Shown here piece by piece: positions 8,979 through 18,681 of a stretch of 64,000 nt of DNA. Positions within the stretch are counted from its first letter, which is position 1. Each line of letters starts with the position of its first letter. A program made the translations under genes and the position numbers. The notes beneath the pieces were generated by a model, which saw nothing but the letters and a program-made list of their open reading frames with translations, searched no databases and had not been told where the DNA came from. Origin of the DNA: Clostridia bacterium (GTDB lineage: Bacteria; Bacillota; Clostridia; Christensenellales; UMGS416); the NCBI GenBank assembly GCA_016938675.1, contig JAFGUF010000031.1:186001-250000 (forward strand), in the 5' to 3' direction.

Positions 8979-10280
8979 TTACAGCTTTCTTTTGTCTTCG
9001 ACGCGCTTAGCCTTGCCCATGCTTCTCTCGATGGTTTTAGGCTCAACCAACTTTATATCGGCGGTTAATCCAAGAAGCGACTGTATATTGTCTTTGATCT
9101 TCTGGCGCACTTCTTCGATTTTTTTTACTTCATCCGAGAATAGTTCTTCACTCATCTCCACCCATATTTCCAGTGTATCCATATTGTTCTTGCGGTCAAC
9201 TACCAGCAGGTAATGAGGCTCAATCTCAGCCATATTTGCAAGAACGCTTTCCACCTGTGTAGGGAATACGTTAACCCCACGGATAATCAGCATATCGTCA
9301 CTTCTGCCCATCACTTTCTCCATGCGCACCAGTGTCCTTCCGCAGCCGCATTTATCATAACGAAGGGACGTAACATCTCTTGTGCGGTAGCGAATAAGCG
9401 GGATGCCCTCTTTGGTCAGAGTGGTGAAAACGAGCTCACCTTTCTGACCTTCTTTTAGAACTTCTCCTGTTTCGGGATTAATAATCTCCGGCAGGAAGTG
9501 ATCCTCCATTATATGCAGCCCATCCTGCAGTTCGCATTCGGTGGCTACGCCTGGCCCGATAATTTCAGACAGCCCATATATATCCGTGGCGCGAATTCCT
9601 AATTTCTCTTCGATTTGCGCCCTCATCTCGTGCGACCAGGGTTCCGCGCCGAATATGCCGTATTTAAGCTTCAGGTCTTTTCGGGGGTCTATGCCCATCT
9701 CGCCTAGTACTTCCGCCAGATAAAGGGCATAGGATGGCGTGCAGGCTATTGCGTCTGAACCGAAATCCTGTAGCAGCATAATCTGCTTTTGTGTATTTCC
9801 TCCGGAAATAGGTATAACAGATGCGCCTAATTTTTCAGCTCCGTAGTGGGCACCAAGTCCCCCTGTGAAGAGCCCGTAGCCATAGGCAACCTGTACAATA
9901 GAGTCTTCTCTGACCCCTGCAGCCGAAAATGTCCTTGCCATCACCTCCGCCCATGTTTCAAGGTCGGCTTTTGTATACCCGACTACGGTAGGCTTTCCTG
10001 TAGTTCCTGATGATGCGTGTATCCTTACAATATCCCTCATCGGCACTGCAAAGGCGTCGTATGGGTAGTTATCCCTCAAATCGTCCTTAACAGTAAAGGG
10101 AAGCCTGGATAAATCGGAAATGCTTTTTATGTCCTCCGGCTTAACACCGGCTTCATCCATCTTTTTTCTATAATATGTTACATTATCATATGAGTATGCT
10201 ACCAGCTTTCTCAGGCGTTCGGACTGAAGGTCTTCCATGTCCTGCCTGCTCATGCACTCGCAAGCTTCATTCCAGATCAT
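8979..10280 (-). CDS. paaK: Phenylacetate-CoA ligase-type enzyme, copy 1
   Basis: AMP-forming aryl-acid:CoA ligase of 433 residues from the ANL superfamily. The ATP-binding P-loop [16 protein letters not shown] and the hinge region with [11 protein letters not shown] are clear, together with [10 protein letters not shown]. In this setting it either activates arylacetates such as phenylacetate or indoleacetate, or runs in reverse to make ATP from the acyl-CoA produced by IorAB. It shares most motifs with copy 2 (12613-13917). It begins nine bases after iorB, with AGGAGG upstream. Confidence 0.92.
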   Translation of the reverse strand: MIWNEACECMSRQDMEDLQSERLRKLVAYSYDNVTYYRKKMDEAGVKPEDIKSISDLSRLPFTVKDDLRDNYPYDAFAVPMRDIVRIHASSGTTGKPTVVGYTKADLETWAEVMARTFSAAGVREDSIVQVAYGYGLFTGGLGAHYGAEKLGASVIPISGGNTQKQIMLLQDFGSDAIACTPSYALYLAEVLGEMGIDPRKDLKLKYGIFGAEPWSHEMRAQIEEKLGIRATDIYGLSEIIGPGVATECELQDGLHIMEDHFLPEIINPETGEVLKEGQKGELVFTTLTKEGIPLIRYRTRDVTSLRYDKCGCGRTLVRMEKVMGRSDDMLIIRGVNVFPTQVESVLANMAEIEPHYLLVVDRKNNMDTLEIWVEMSEELFSDEVKKIEEVRQKIKDNIQSLLGLTADIKLVEPKTIERSMGKAKRVEDKRKL

Positions 10281-10289
10281 TATTTCCTC

Positions 10290-10859
10290 CTATAGCTTAT
10301 ATCCGCGCTCGAAAGCCAAGATATTTACATCAACTGTTTTTGGCGGTACGCATGCGCGGACTGCTTCCAGCCATATGTCCTTGCTTCCGGCCATTATATT
10401 TGCAAGCTTTCCAATCATTACGGTGTTTACGGCTTTTATATTTCCTGCCTCTTTAGCTTCGCTCATTGCGTCGAAAACGAAAGTTTCGATTTTGTTTTTT
10501 AGCCTGTCTATTATGCCATTGGGATAGTCAGCAGTACCTGTTATAACCGGCATGGGGTCAATCTTCTGGCCGTTTACTATTATTTTGCCGCTCTTTTTCA
10601 TCAGCTGAATATAGCGAAGAGCTTCAAGCTTTTCAAAGGCCAGCATATATTCAGCTTCGCCTTCTTCAATAATTGGTGAAGCGATTTTATCTCCCATGCG
10701 CACATATGTAATAACGCTGCCTCCGCGCTGTGCCATGCCATGAACTTCTGAAACCTTAACATCATATCCTGAAAGCTGCGCATATTTACCCAGAATCCTG
10801 CTGCTTAGCAGCGTTCCCTGTCCGCCGACTCCTACAATCAATATGGATAGAGTATTCAT
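10290..10859 (-). CDS. iorB: Indolepyruvate:ferredoxin oxidoreductase, beta subunit
   Basis: Gamma-type subunit (POR_gamma family, 189 residues) of the indolepyruvate:ferredoxin oxidoreductase, which converts aryl 2-oxoacids to aryl-acyl-CoA plus CO2 with reduction of ferredoxin. The N-terminal VGVGGQGTLLSSRIL is the hallmark of the family, followed by VSEVHGMAQRGGSVITYVR. The start ATG at 10859 overlaps the iorA stop by four bases (ATGA), indicating translational coupling. The longer open frame upstream lies within iorA and is not coding. Confidence 0.94.
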   Translation of the reverse strand: MNTLSILIVGVGGQGTLLSSRILGKYAQLSGYDVKVSEVHGMAQRGGSVITYVRMGDKIASPIIEEGEAEYMLAFEKLEALRYIQLMKKSGKIIVNGQKIDPMPVITGTADYPNGIIDRLKNKIETFVFDAMSEAKEAGNIKAVNTVMIGKLANIMAGSKDIWLEAVRACVPPKTVDVNILAFERGYKL

Positions 10860-12592
10860 GTGTTCTCTCCGTTCCCGATTGCACCCGTCGGGCAGACGCT
10901 TACGCAGAGGCCGCAGCCAACGCAAAGCGTGCCATCGATTTTTACTTTTTTGCCGTCTTTTACTAATGCGGGGCATCCCAGTTTCAGGCAGGAGCCGCAT
11001 CCAATGCACACATCTTTGTCTATGCTTAATGCAGGCATCCATTTCTTCTTATCGAGCAGCGCGCATTCTCTTTTGGAGATAATAACAGATGCACCTTGAA
11101 AATTCAGAGCTTCTTTAAGGCCTGTCTCAAAGCCTTTCAAATCAAACGGGTCAATGGTTTTTATGAAGCCGACACCTATTGCCTCGCATAGCTTTTCAAA
11201 ATCAATTTCCGGTGCGGAAGCTCCTTTGATATTTTTGCCGTTTGTAGGGTTATTTTGGTGACCGGTCATGCCTGTTGTTCTGTTGTCAACTATAATGACT
11301 GTTGAATTGCCGCTATTATAAACAACATTGATAAGGCCTGTAACACCTGAATGCATAAATGTGGAGTCGCCGATTATGGCTACTGATTTGCCGGAGGATT
11401 CTGTGCCTCTGGCTTTTTCCATTCCATGGTTCATGCCTATGGAGGCGCCCATGCATACGCAGGTATCCATAGCGCTCAGCGGAGCCAGAGCACCGAGAGT
11501 ATAGCAGCCTATGTCGCCGTTAACAACGAGCTTCAGTTTCTTCATGATATAGTATGCGCCTCTATGCGGACAGCCGGGGCACATAATAGGCGGGCGTACA
11601 GGCAAATCGGATTCAGCTGCTATTTCGCCGGCATCTTCGCCAAGAATTGCTTTTTTAATCATGTTTGCCGAGTATTCGCCTTGCACAGTAAAGAGGCTCT
11701 TGCCTTCGCAGTCAATTCCGTTTGATTTCAATTCCTTTTCAATCAGAGGCTCAAGCTCTTCCAAAACATAGAGCTTTTCGACTTTCGCGGCGAAAGACTT
11801 GATCTTTTCAATAGGCAAGGGGTAAACCATGCCGAGCTTTAAAACCGATGCGTCGGGCAAAGCCTGCAGAGTATATTGATAAACAAGGCCTGATGTTATG
11901 ACGCCGATTTTTGTGCCGTTCATTATTTCCTGGTTTATTTCAAGGCTATTGCAGTCAGCGGCCAATGTGCTTTCTCGCTGCTCTAAAACTTTGTGCCTGA
12001 GCCTTGCCATTCCCGGCATCATTACGTATTTTTTTACGTCCTTTACGTAGTCTTTAAGGTCGACTTGCTGCCGCTCCTCAAGCTCTACAATCCCGCGAGA
12101 GTGGCTGACTCTTGTAGTAAGCCTGACTAATACGGGAGTGTCGTAGCGCTCAGATAGGTCAAAGGCTAGCTTCACAAAATCCTTTGCTTCCTGCGAGGAT
12201 GAAGGCTCCAGCATAGGTATATGGGCGGATTTGGCGTAATAGCGGCTGTCCTGCTCATTCTGTGATGAGTGCATGCCTGGGTCATCGGCGACTATTATTA
12301 CAAGCCCGCCGTTTACCCCAGTATAGCTGGCGGTAAACAATGGATCCGCTGCTACATTAAGCCCAACATGCTTCATGCACACCATGGTCCTGGCTCCTGC
12401 GAAGGACGCGCCGATTCCCACCTCCAGAGCTACCTTCTCATTGGGTGACCATTCAGAATATATGTCGTCATATTTGGCGATGTTTTCTGTGATTTCAGTG
12501 CTTGGCGTTCCGGGATAGGCAGCGACGACTCTGCATCCTGCTTCCCATGCACCTCTGGCAACAGCTTCGTTGCCTAGATATAGTTCTTGCAT
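10856..12592 (-). CDS. iorA: Indolepyruvate:ferredoxin oxidoreductase, alpha subunit
   Basis: Thiamine-diphosphate enzyme subunit of 578 residues. The N-terminal pyrimidine-binding region begins LGNEAVARGAWEAGCRVVAAYPGTPSTEI. The TPP pyrophosphate-binding region has GDSTFMHSGVTGLINVVYN with NNPT. At the C-terminus are two [4Fe-4S] ferredoxin motifs, CIGCGSCLKLGC and CVGCGLCVSVCP. With IorB it oxidatively decarboxylates transaminated Trp, Phe and Tyr. It lies between the two aryl-CoA ligases, as in other aromatic amino acid fermenters. Confidence 0.95.
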   Translation of the reverse strand: MQELYLGNEAVARGAWEAGCRVVAAYPGTPSTEITENIAKYDDIYSEWSPNEKVALEVGIGASFAGARTMVCMKHVGLNVAADPLFTASYTGVNGGLVIIVADDPGMHSSQNEQDSRYYAKSAHIPMLEPSSSQEAKDFVKLAFDLSERYDTPVLVRLTTRVSHSRGIVELEERQQVDLKDYVKDVKKYVMMPGMARLRHKVLEQRESTLAADCNSLEINQEIMNGTKIGVITSGLVYQYTLQALPDASVLKLGMVYPLPIEKIKSFAAKVEKLYVLEELEPLIEKELKSNGIDCEGKSLFTVQGEYSANMIKKAILGEDAGEIAAESDLPVRPPIMCPGCPHRGAYYIMKKLKLVVNGDIGCYTLGALAPLSAMDTCVCMGASIGMNHGMEKARGTESSGKSVAIIGDSTFMHSGVTGLINVVYNSGNSTVIIVDNRTTGMTGHQNNPTNGKNIKGASAPEIDFEKLCEAIGVGFIKTIDPFDLKGFETGLKEALNFQGASVIISKRECALLDKKKWMPALSIDKDVCIGCGSCLKLGCPALVKDGKKVKIDGTLCVGCGLCVSVCPTGAIGNGENT

Positions 12593-12612
12593 TTATTACC
12601 TCAATTAGCTGT

Positions 12613-13917
12613 TTATTTTTTCTCCCGCAGGTCTGTTACGCGCTGAGCTTTGCCCTGGAAACGCTTCAGTGTAGCGGGCTGGACTAAGGTAACCGTAGCA
12701 TCAATTGACAGTATTGTTCTTAAATCCGATTTAATTTTGTTTTGCAGCTTTTCCAGTTTTGAGTAGTTGTCCAGCAGGCGCTCATCTGCCAGCTCGACCA
12801 GCACTTCCAGCTGATCAAGCCAGTTCTCACGTCTGACAATTATTTCATAGTGCGGCTCGACATCCTGCGAGCTAAGGAGCACGGACTCAATCTGAGACGG
12901 GAATACATTGACGCCGCGGATAATCAGCATGTCGTCGCTTCTTCCCGTTATTTTTGCCATGCGCTTCAATGTACGCCCGCATGAGCATTTATCCGGTATA
13001 AGATAGGAGATATCCTTTGTACGGTATCTTAGAATTGGCAGCGCTTCCTTGCTGACGGCGCTTATAACTACCTCGCCGGGTGTGCCATCCGGCAGCACTT
13101 CACCAGTTTTCGGATCGATTATTTCAACGATAAAATGGTCTTCATTTATGTGCATGCCGCATTTGTGGGTGCATTCCCCGGATACGCCCGGGCCGATAAT
13201 TTCTGAAAGCCCGTAGTTTTCTGTGGCGGTAATATTTAGCCGCTCTTCGAGCTGGGCTCTCATCTCCTCAGTAGATGCCTCCGCACCGAAAAGCCCGTAC
13301 TTGAGCTTCAAATCTTTTTTAGGGTCAATTCCCATCTGCTCCATCACTTCTGAAATATAAAGCGCATAGGAAGGCGTGGAAATGAGCACAGTGGTTTCGA
13401 AATCCTTCATCAGCATAATCTGCTTTTCAGTATTCCCGGAGGATGCGGGAATAACCATTGCGCCAATTTTTTCAAGAGCGTAATGCAGCCCGAAAGCGCC
13501 CGTAAAAAGCCCATATCCAAAGGCAACCTGAGCAGTATCATGCGGGGTCACGCCGCCGGCGCAGCATAGCCGCGCCATGACGGAGGACCACATATTAAGG
13601 TCATTTTGAGTGTATCCGACGACTGTCGGTTTACCGGTAGTTCCTGAAGATGCATGTACCCTGACAACTTTCTCCTTTGGAACAGCAAACATGCCGAAAG
13701 GATAGGTATCCCTTAAATCATCCTTTACTGTGAAGGGCAGCTTCTTTAAATCATTTAGAGATTTGATATCTTCCGGTTTTATCCCCGCGTCATCAAATTT
13801 CTTTTTGTACAATGGTACATTTTCATATACTCTTTTTGCAGCATCTTTCAGCCTTTCAAGCTGCAGGTTTTCTATGGTTTCTCTTGATGCAGTCTCGATT
13901 TTCTCTTCAAAAAACAT
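12613..13917 (-). CDS. paaK: Phenylacetate-CoA ligase-type enzyme, copy 2
   Basis: 434-residue paralog of the ligase at 8979, with the same P-loop [16 protein letters not shown] and the same RGVNVFPSQIE hinge. The cysteine pair near the C-domain (DKCSCGRTLKRM) is conserved in both copies. Two ligases flanking iorAB suggest either different aryl substrates or one acting in CoA activation and the other in ATP recovery. The start has GGGAAAGGTTG upstream. The gap to iorA is 20 bases. Confidence 0.92.
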   Translation of the reverse strand: MFFEEKIETASRETIENLQLERLKDAAKRVYENVPLYKKKFDDAGIKPEDIKSLNDLKKLPFTVKDDLRDTYPFGMFAVPKEKVVRVHASSGTTGKPTVVGYTQNDLNMWSSVMARLCCAGGVTPHDTAQVAFGYGLFTGAFGLHYALEKIGAMVIPASSGNTEKQIMLMKDFETTVLISTPSYALYISEVMEQMGIDPKKDLKLKYGLFGAEASTEEMRAQLEERLNITATENYGLSEIIGPGVSGECTHKCGMHINEDHFIVEIIDPKTGEVLPDGTPGEVVISAVSKEALPILRYRTKDISYLIPDKCSCGRTLKRMAKITGRSDDMLIIRGVNVFPSQIESVLLSSQDVEPHYEIIVRRENWLDQLEVLVELADERLLDNYSKLEKLQNKIKSDLRTILSIDATVTLVQPATLKRFQGKAQRVTDLREKK

Positions 13918-13932
13918 ATCGCAACCTTTCCC

Positions 13933-15399
13933 TTATTCTGTAACACCTACTGTCTTCAAATACTCTTTAGGCATCGGCTTAGTAATAAAGCTGACAAGCG
14001 GAGTAACCACTAAAGATGTCGCCATTGCGAATGTGCCTGCCATAGGTGAATTAATAGACGGGATGAAAATATTAAGCAGGACTGCAACTGCAAAGCCTGA
14101 GAGCATTCCTGCCCATGCTCCTGCACTTGTTGTACGCTTCATATATAGGCCGAATATAAACGGACCGATGAATGCACCTGAGAGCGTTCCCCATGAAAGT
14201 GACATCAGTGTAATAATAGTTGCAAATTTTCCAAGAGCGAGCACAACAGAAAGAGCCACGAAAACAACGCATAGCACGCGCATTGTCGTCTTGATTTTTG
14301 TTTTGTCAATATTCGGCTTAACTGCGCCTAAGAGGTCAATGCTGATTGCTGAGCTTGAAACCAGAACCAGTGAAGAAAGGGTGGACATACTGGCGGATAA
14401 AACCAGCACCACTATTACGCCGATTAATACGCCTACATTGTTAAGGGCAGCTTCCAGCATTTTCGGCATAATCATATCGAAGTTGGCCGCGCCTGTTGCA
14501 GGGTCGATTGGCACCTCCGTTAAAAACAGCCTTCCGAATATGCCGATGAAGTATGCTCCGCCCGCTATAATGAATGCAAATACCGTTGATATAATGGTGC
14601 CTCTTGAGATGGCCTTAACGTCTTTTATTGCGTAGAATTTATGGACCATCTGCGGGAGAGCCCAGCTGCCTAAGCTTGTGAGGATTACAAGAGATAAAAG
14701 CGGCCACCAGCCCGGAGGGCCAACAGGAGCAACGAGTTTCGGTTCAATGGCTTTAAGTTTATCAAGGCCGTTCATCAGTCCGTCTACATTCGGGTGCTTA
14801 AGCACGAAGAAGATGACAAGGCTGATTCCGGCGAGCATTATGATTCCCTGAATAAAATCAGACAACGCAGTAGCAAGATATCCTCCGGCTACCAGATATG
14901 CAGCTGTAAGCACAGCCATACCTAATACGCAGTATAAGAATGGGATGTTGAAAATTTCTTCGAAAAGATAGCTGAGGCCCTGATATACTGACGCTGAATA
15001 TGGAACAAGGAAAACAAATATCAAAATTGCAGCAAATATTTTCATTCCGCGGCTTGAGAAACGCTTTTCAAAAAATTCGGGCATCGTTGATACGTCCATT
15101 CTGTGGGTCAGAGACCTTGTGCGTTTGCCAAGAACAAGCCATGCCAGCAGGCTGCCGATGATAGCGTTGCCAACGCCTATCCATGCGGCGGAGAGGCCGA
15201 AGGACCAGCCCAGCTTTCCAGCATATCCGATGAATATTACCGCTGAAAAATAGGAAGTACCAAAAGCGAACGCGCTCATCCAGGCACCCATCTTTCTTCC
15301 GCCAAGGAAGAAATCGTCAAGTGTTTTAGCCTTTTTCGATGTGTAGATTGCGATGCCAATCAAAAGCAGCGCATAAACAGCCAAAATTACGTATTTCAT
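13933..15399 (-). CDS. Sodium:solute symporter family protein (SSS)
   Basis: Integral membrane transporter of 488 residues with about 13 helices in the PutP/PanF family. LDDFFLGGRKMGAWMSAFAFGTSYFSAV is the typical SSS N-terminal pattern, and the sodium-binding helix region LVLSASMSTLSSLVLVSSSAISIDLL is present. As the first gene of the aromatic acid operon it probably imports an aromatic amino acid or aryl acid with Na+. The substrate is inferred only from context. The Na+ gradient could come from the decarboxylase pump at 22848-27738. Confidence 0.87.
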   Translation of the reverse strand: MKYVILAVYALLLIGIAIYTSKKAKTLDDFFLGGRKMGAWMSAFAFGTSYFSAVIFIGYAGKLGWSFGLSAAWIGVGNAIIGSLLAWLVLGKRTRSLTHRMDVSTMPEFFEKRFSSRGMKIFAAILIFVFLVPYSASVYQGLSYLFEEIFNIPFLYCVLGMAVLTAAYLVAGGYLATALSDFIQGIIMLAGISLVIFFVLKHPNVDGLMNGLDKLKAIEPKLVAPVGPPGWWPLLSLVILTSLGSWALPQMVHKFYAIKDVKAISRGTIISTVFAFIIAGGAYFIGIFGRLFLTEVPIDPATGAANFDMIMPKMLEAALNNVGVLIGVIVVLVLSASMSTLSSLVLVSSSAISIDLLGAVKPNIDKTKIKTTMRVLCVVFVALSVVLALGKFATIITLMSLSWGTLSGAFIGPFIFGLYMKRTTSAGAWAGMLSGFAVAVLLNIFIPSINSPMAGTFAMATSLVVTPLVSFITKPMPKEYLKTVGVTE

Positions 15400-15711
15400 A
15401 AAATAACCATCCCTCTTTTTAAATTTTTTTGGAATCTTTTTTATAAGTCAAAAAAGAAAATATAGTGAATATTATAAAGGTTTTGTTGAAATTATTCAAA
15501 TAATTTATCGCTTTAGTAGGATAGAATGTAAAAAAATATCCTATTTTGTCAACATTAATATTGGTGCAGGCAAAATACCCGATATACGCAGACCAAGATG
15601 GCCTTGATTTGAACTGATATTTCACCTCTAAAAATCCAAAATTTGGAGCATAATTTGTGTTTTTAAAGATTTTGGTATAAGATATAGTTAATGAGTTCAT
15701 TGGAGGAAAGA
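15400..15711. promoter_or_regulatory. Divergent promoter region between the symporter operon and rplY
   Basis: Leftward: the reverse strand carries TTGACA (15547-15552) and TACATT (15525-15530) separated by 16 bases, giving the symporter operon a leader of about 118 nt. An imperfect palindrome, TTGAAATTATTCAA, lies near 15486-15499 inside that leader. Rightward: an extended -10 TGGTATAAG at 15673-15681 drives rplY. A small open frame on the minus strand here has no ribosome binding site or recognisable product. Confidence 0.55.
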
Positions 15712-16335
15712 ATGGAAAATTACAAATTAAAATGTAAAAAACGAGATTTAGCTGTAAAAGCTAAAAAGATCAAACAGGCAGGGTTCACCCTTGCTAATGT
15801 TTATGGCCATCATATGGAGCCGACAAGTATCCAGATTAATGAGCTGGAAGCAGCAAAGTTTCTAAAAGCCCACGCAGTTGGATCAAAAGTGCTTCTTGAT
15901 ATTGAAGGCGATGAGAATCTGGCTATATTCAAAGATGCCCAGAGAGATCCATTGAGTTACAAGGTAATTCATATTGACTTTCAGGTATTGACAAAGGGAG
16001 AGAAGATAAAGGTAACAGTGCCGATTATATTCAAGAATAAGGAATCCCTAAGCAAAGACAACGTTCTTCAGGAGCAGCTGAGTGAAATCGAGATTTCAAC
16101 ACTGCCTAAATTCCTGATTGACCATGTAGACCTTGATGTATCTAAGTACAAAATAGGCGATTCAATTACGGTAAGCGACCTGGATGTATCCGGCGACAAA
16201 AACATCGATGTTATTACTCCGCCAGATGCACAGCTATGCGTAATATCCCACGCGGCTAAGTACTCCGAAGTGCCGGCAGATGGTGAAGGGGCTACAAACG
16301 AGGTGGCCGTAGAAGCAGAGACCACAGAAGAATAA
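15712..16335 (+). CDS. rplY: 50S ribosomal protein L25, general stress (Ctc) form
   Basis: 5S rRNA-binding protein of 207 residues with the N-terminal L25 beta-barrel and the additional C-terminal TL5/Ctc domain (SEIEISTLPKFLIDHVDLDVSKYKIGDSITVSDL). The tail is acidic and rich in Glu and Ala, as is common. The start at 15712 is selected because GGAGGAAAG at 15701-15709 directly precedes it; an in-frame ATG at 15691 would leave almost no leader after the promoter. It is monocistronic, with a terminator just downstream. Confidence 0.93.
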   Translation: MENYKLKCKKRDLAVKAKKIKQAGFTLANVYGHHMEPTSIQINELEAAKFLKAHAVGSKVLLDIEGDENLAIFKDAQRDPLSYKVIHIDFQVLTKGEKIKVTVPIIFKNKESLSKDNVLQEQLSEIEISTLPKFLIDHVDLDVSKYKIGDSITVSDLDVSGDKNIDVITPPDAQLCVISHAAKYSEVPADGEGATNEVAVEAETTEE

Positions 16336-16342
16336 AAAAACC

Positions 16343-16384
16343 AAAGGAGCTGTTCCTTCCAATTTGAGGGCAGCTCCTTTTTTA
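16343..16384. terminator. Bidirectional terminator between rplY and the flavin reductase gene
   Basis: A 10-bp perfect stem AAAGGAGCTG/CAGCTCCTTT is flanked by a T run on the plus strand and an A run on the other side, so it can stop transcripts from both convergent genes. Confidence 0.88.
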
Positions 16385-16405
16385 TTCATTGAGTTTCTAT
16401 TTCTT

Positions 16406-16897
16406 TTAGTCAGTGATATAGCATTCAACTACTTCGCCGAAATACAGCGTGTGAAAATCGCTGCCTGAGTACCAGTTCTTAATAATTGCTTCTGACATGT
16501 GGCTTTCGTTCATATCTATTTTGGCAATTATCCGGCATTCATAGTGCAGGTATGCTTCGCCAATGATAGGTGTATCCACTGATTTTGCGGGCTTTGCTGT
16601 AAATTTGCATTCCTTGAATTTATCAACGTCCCTGCCGGAGTTAGCGCCGCAGTAGCCTATTTTTTTGGCTATTTCATTGTATTTTGGCACAGACACTGTG
16701 AAGTTATCTGATTCTTCCAGCAGGTCATGGGTGTATCTGGACTTTCGGACTGGAACAATCAATACGTTTTTGCCCCAGTATTCAGATATAGATCCCCATC
16801 CAATGGTCATTGTGTTTATTGTATCCCCCGCTTTAGAGGTGAGCAGCACTCCGCCCCTTGTCAGCCGGTCGAGCAAATGGTCTGCGTGAAGTTTCAT
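16406..16897 (-). CDS. Flavin reductase-like domain protein
   Basis: 163-residue FMN-binding split-barrel protein of the flavin reductase/flavoredoxin family. TSKAGDTINTMTIGWGSISEYWGKNVLIVPVRKSRYTHDLLEE fits the FMN-binding N-terminal region. Cys-rich YCGANSGRDVDKF follows, as in clostridial flavoredoxin-like proteins that reduce flavins or act as electron carriers. AAAGGAGG precedes the ATG. It is followed by the convergent rplY terminator and may be the last gene of the rqcH transcript. Confidence 0.85.
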   Translation of the reverse strand: MKLHADHLLDRLTRGGVLLTSKAGDTINTMTIGWGSISEYWGKNVLIVPVRKSRYTHDLLEESDNFTVSVPKYNEIAKKIGYCGANSGRDVDKFKECKFTAKPAKSVDTPIIGEAYLHYECRIIAKIDMNESHMSEAIIKNWYSGSDFHTLYFGEVVECYITD

Positions 16898-16916
16898 TTT
16901 TGCCTCCTTTATAGTT

Positions 16917-18671
16917 TTAAATTTGTTTGATATTATTCATTCTTTCCTCACTCGGAGTTACATTAATAGTGGAGTGAGTGGAGTATATAACATACCCTGG
17001 CTTAGCTCCGTTTGGCTTTTTTATGTTCTTTCTAAGCGTATAGTCGACCGGAACATTGCTGGATGCTTTAGCTTTTGAATAGTAAGCTGCCAGAATGGCT
17101 CCTTCACTTAATGCCTGGCGAGACACCTTGCCGTCTATTGATTTTACAATTACATGAGACCCCGGTATTTTCTGGGTATGCATAAATACATCATCGGCAC
17201 CAGCCTCCTTCATAGTCATGTGGTCATTTTGAGAATTGTTTCTCCCCACATAGATATGGTATCCGTCTTCTGATACATAATGCCTGGGTTTGGAGCTCGT
17301 GTATTTGCGTGTATCTTTTTTTGCTGTTTTCTTTATGTAACCCTGGCTTATGAATTCATCAATTATTTCTTTAGCGGCCGATATATCCCCGCAGTTTTCT
17401 ATGGCTGTTTCCATGCCTTCCAGATAGTCCAGCTCCTCTTTTGTCTGATGCACCTGTTCTAAGGCCAGCTTTGCTGCGCGGCTTAGCTTCTGGTATTTTT
17501 TATAGTATATCTGCGCGTTTACATTTGCGGATTTTTCCGGATTTAAGGGTATCTTCACTCTTTCTGCGCTTTCGCTGTAGTAGTTAGAGAGCTCCACTTC
17601 ATTTGCGCCCTTTGGCACGCTGGACTGGAATGCCGTAAGCAGCTCGCCGTATAGTCTGTACTGATCTGCATGTGAGCTGTCCTCTAATATAGCCTCTTGC
17701 TTTGAAAGTTTTTTCTTTGTTCGTTTGAGAATTATTTTGAGTGTCTGCTTGAGCGAATTTGTCAGCTGCTTAAGCTGAGTGCTAAGCTCAATTTCCGCAT
17801 AGTACCTATCAAGCATTTCGCTGGCATTTGTACATTCTGTTATTTTGCTGCCATTAACAGGAGGCTTATGGAGAATAGCAAAGTCATCGATAAGCCCTGT
17901 CGCTGCGTCAGCCATCAGATAATAGCCGATTTTGTTTTCTTTCAGGCAGTTATAGTATTCATATATATTTTGTGCGGCTGTTGCTATTTCGCTGCCGGAT
18001 AACTGATTGGTGGGTTTATCCATATCAATCTCATCAAAGCCAAGATACTTTGCACTGGCAATGGAGAGTCCCATAATATTTCTGTTGAGAGAAACTGCAG
18101 GGCTGAGGTTTTCGTTTTTAATTATCAATTCGTGGAACGCATCTTTATCCATCATAAAAGGGTCTAGCTTGTCCTGCTCGGGCGGATACTCGTATTTTAT
18201 CTTCGGCAGCACCTGCCGCACTCTGCTTTTGTCCTCATCTATCCGCTTTATAGAATCCATGATCATTCCGTCTCTGCAAAGGATGATATTGCTGTGTCTG
18301 CCCATGATCTCATGAATCAAAACATACTGTATATCGTTTCCCAGTTCGTCACGGGAATCTATCACTATTTCTGCAATCCTCTCCACAGAATGCTGCCGTA
18401 CTTCTGCGATCTTTCCGCTGCCTATATACTTGCGAAGCATCATACAGAACATGGGCGGCTTTTGAGGGTTGTCAGCAGGCTGGTTTGTTATGTGAATGCG
18501 AGCGTCATTTGCAGACGCCGATAAAAGCAGGCGCTTAGCACCTGCTTTGGTTCTAATATTTATTCTAAGCTGTTCTTTTGATATCTGGTGGATTTTGTCT
18601 ATCCTGCCGCCTGAAAGCTGCTCATTTAGCTCCAATGCCACAGCATGCAGCGCAGCGCCGTCAAATGCCAT
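16917..18671 (-). CDS. rqcH: Ribosome quality control factor RqcH (NFACT family, Rqc2-like)
   Basis: 584-residue protein that binds obstructed 50S subunits carrying peptidyl-tRNA and adds C-terminal Ala tails to mark stalled chains for proteolysis. The NFACT-N domain opens FDGAALHAVALELNEQLSGGRIDKIHQ, a long charged coiled coil covers about residues 290-430, and the C-terminal NFACT-R domain has YHIYVGRNNSQND and HVIVKS. Older annotations call it a fibronectin-binding protein. The length is normal. It lies downstream of trkA in the same orientation. Confidence 0.93.
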   Translation of the reverse strand: MAFDGAALHAVALELNEQLSGGRIDKIHQISKEQLRINIRTKAGAKRLLLSASANDARIHITNQPADNPQKPPMFCMMLRKYIGSGKIAEVRQHSVERIAEIVIDSRDELGNDIQYVLIHEIMGRHSNIILCRDGMIMDSIKRIDEDKSRVRQVLPKIKYEYPPEQDKLDPFMMDKDAFHELIIKNENLSPAVSLNRNIMGLSIASAKYLGFDEIDMDKPTNQLSGSEIATAAQNIYEYYNCLKENKIGYYLMADAATGLIDDFAILHKPPVNGSKITECTNASEMLDRYYAEIELSTQLKQLTNSLKQTLKIILKRTKKKLSKQEAILEDSSHADQYRLYGELLTAFQSSVPKGANEVELSNYYSESAERVKIPLNPEKSANVNAQIYYKKYQKLSRAAKLALEQVHQTKEELDYLEGMETAIENCGDISAAKEIIDEFISQGYIKKTAKKDTRKYTSSKPRHYVSEDGYHIYVGRNNSQNDHMTMKEAGADDVFMHTQKIPGSHVIVKSIDGKVSRQALSEGAILAAYYSKAKASSNVPVDYTLRKNIKKPNGAKPGYVIYSTHSTINVTPSEERMNNIKQI

Positions 18672-18681
18672 ATTATTATCC

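Noticed and set aside
15419-15700. 93-codon minus-strand open frame in the symporter/rplY gap
   Set aside because: Very rich in Asn, Lys, Phe and Tyr from AT-rich DNA, no ribosome binding site, and it overlaps promoters in both directions.
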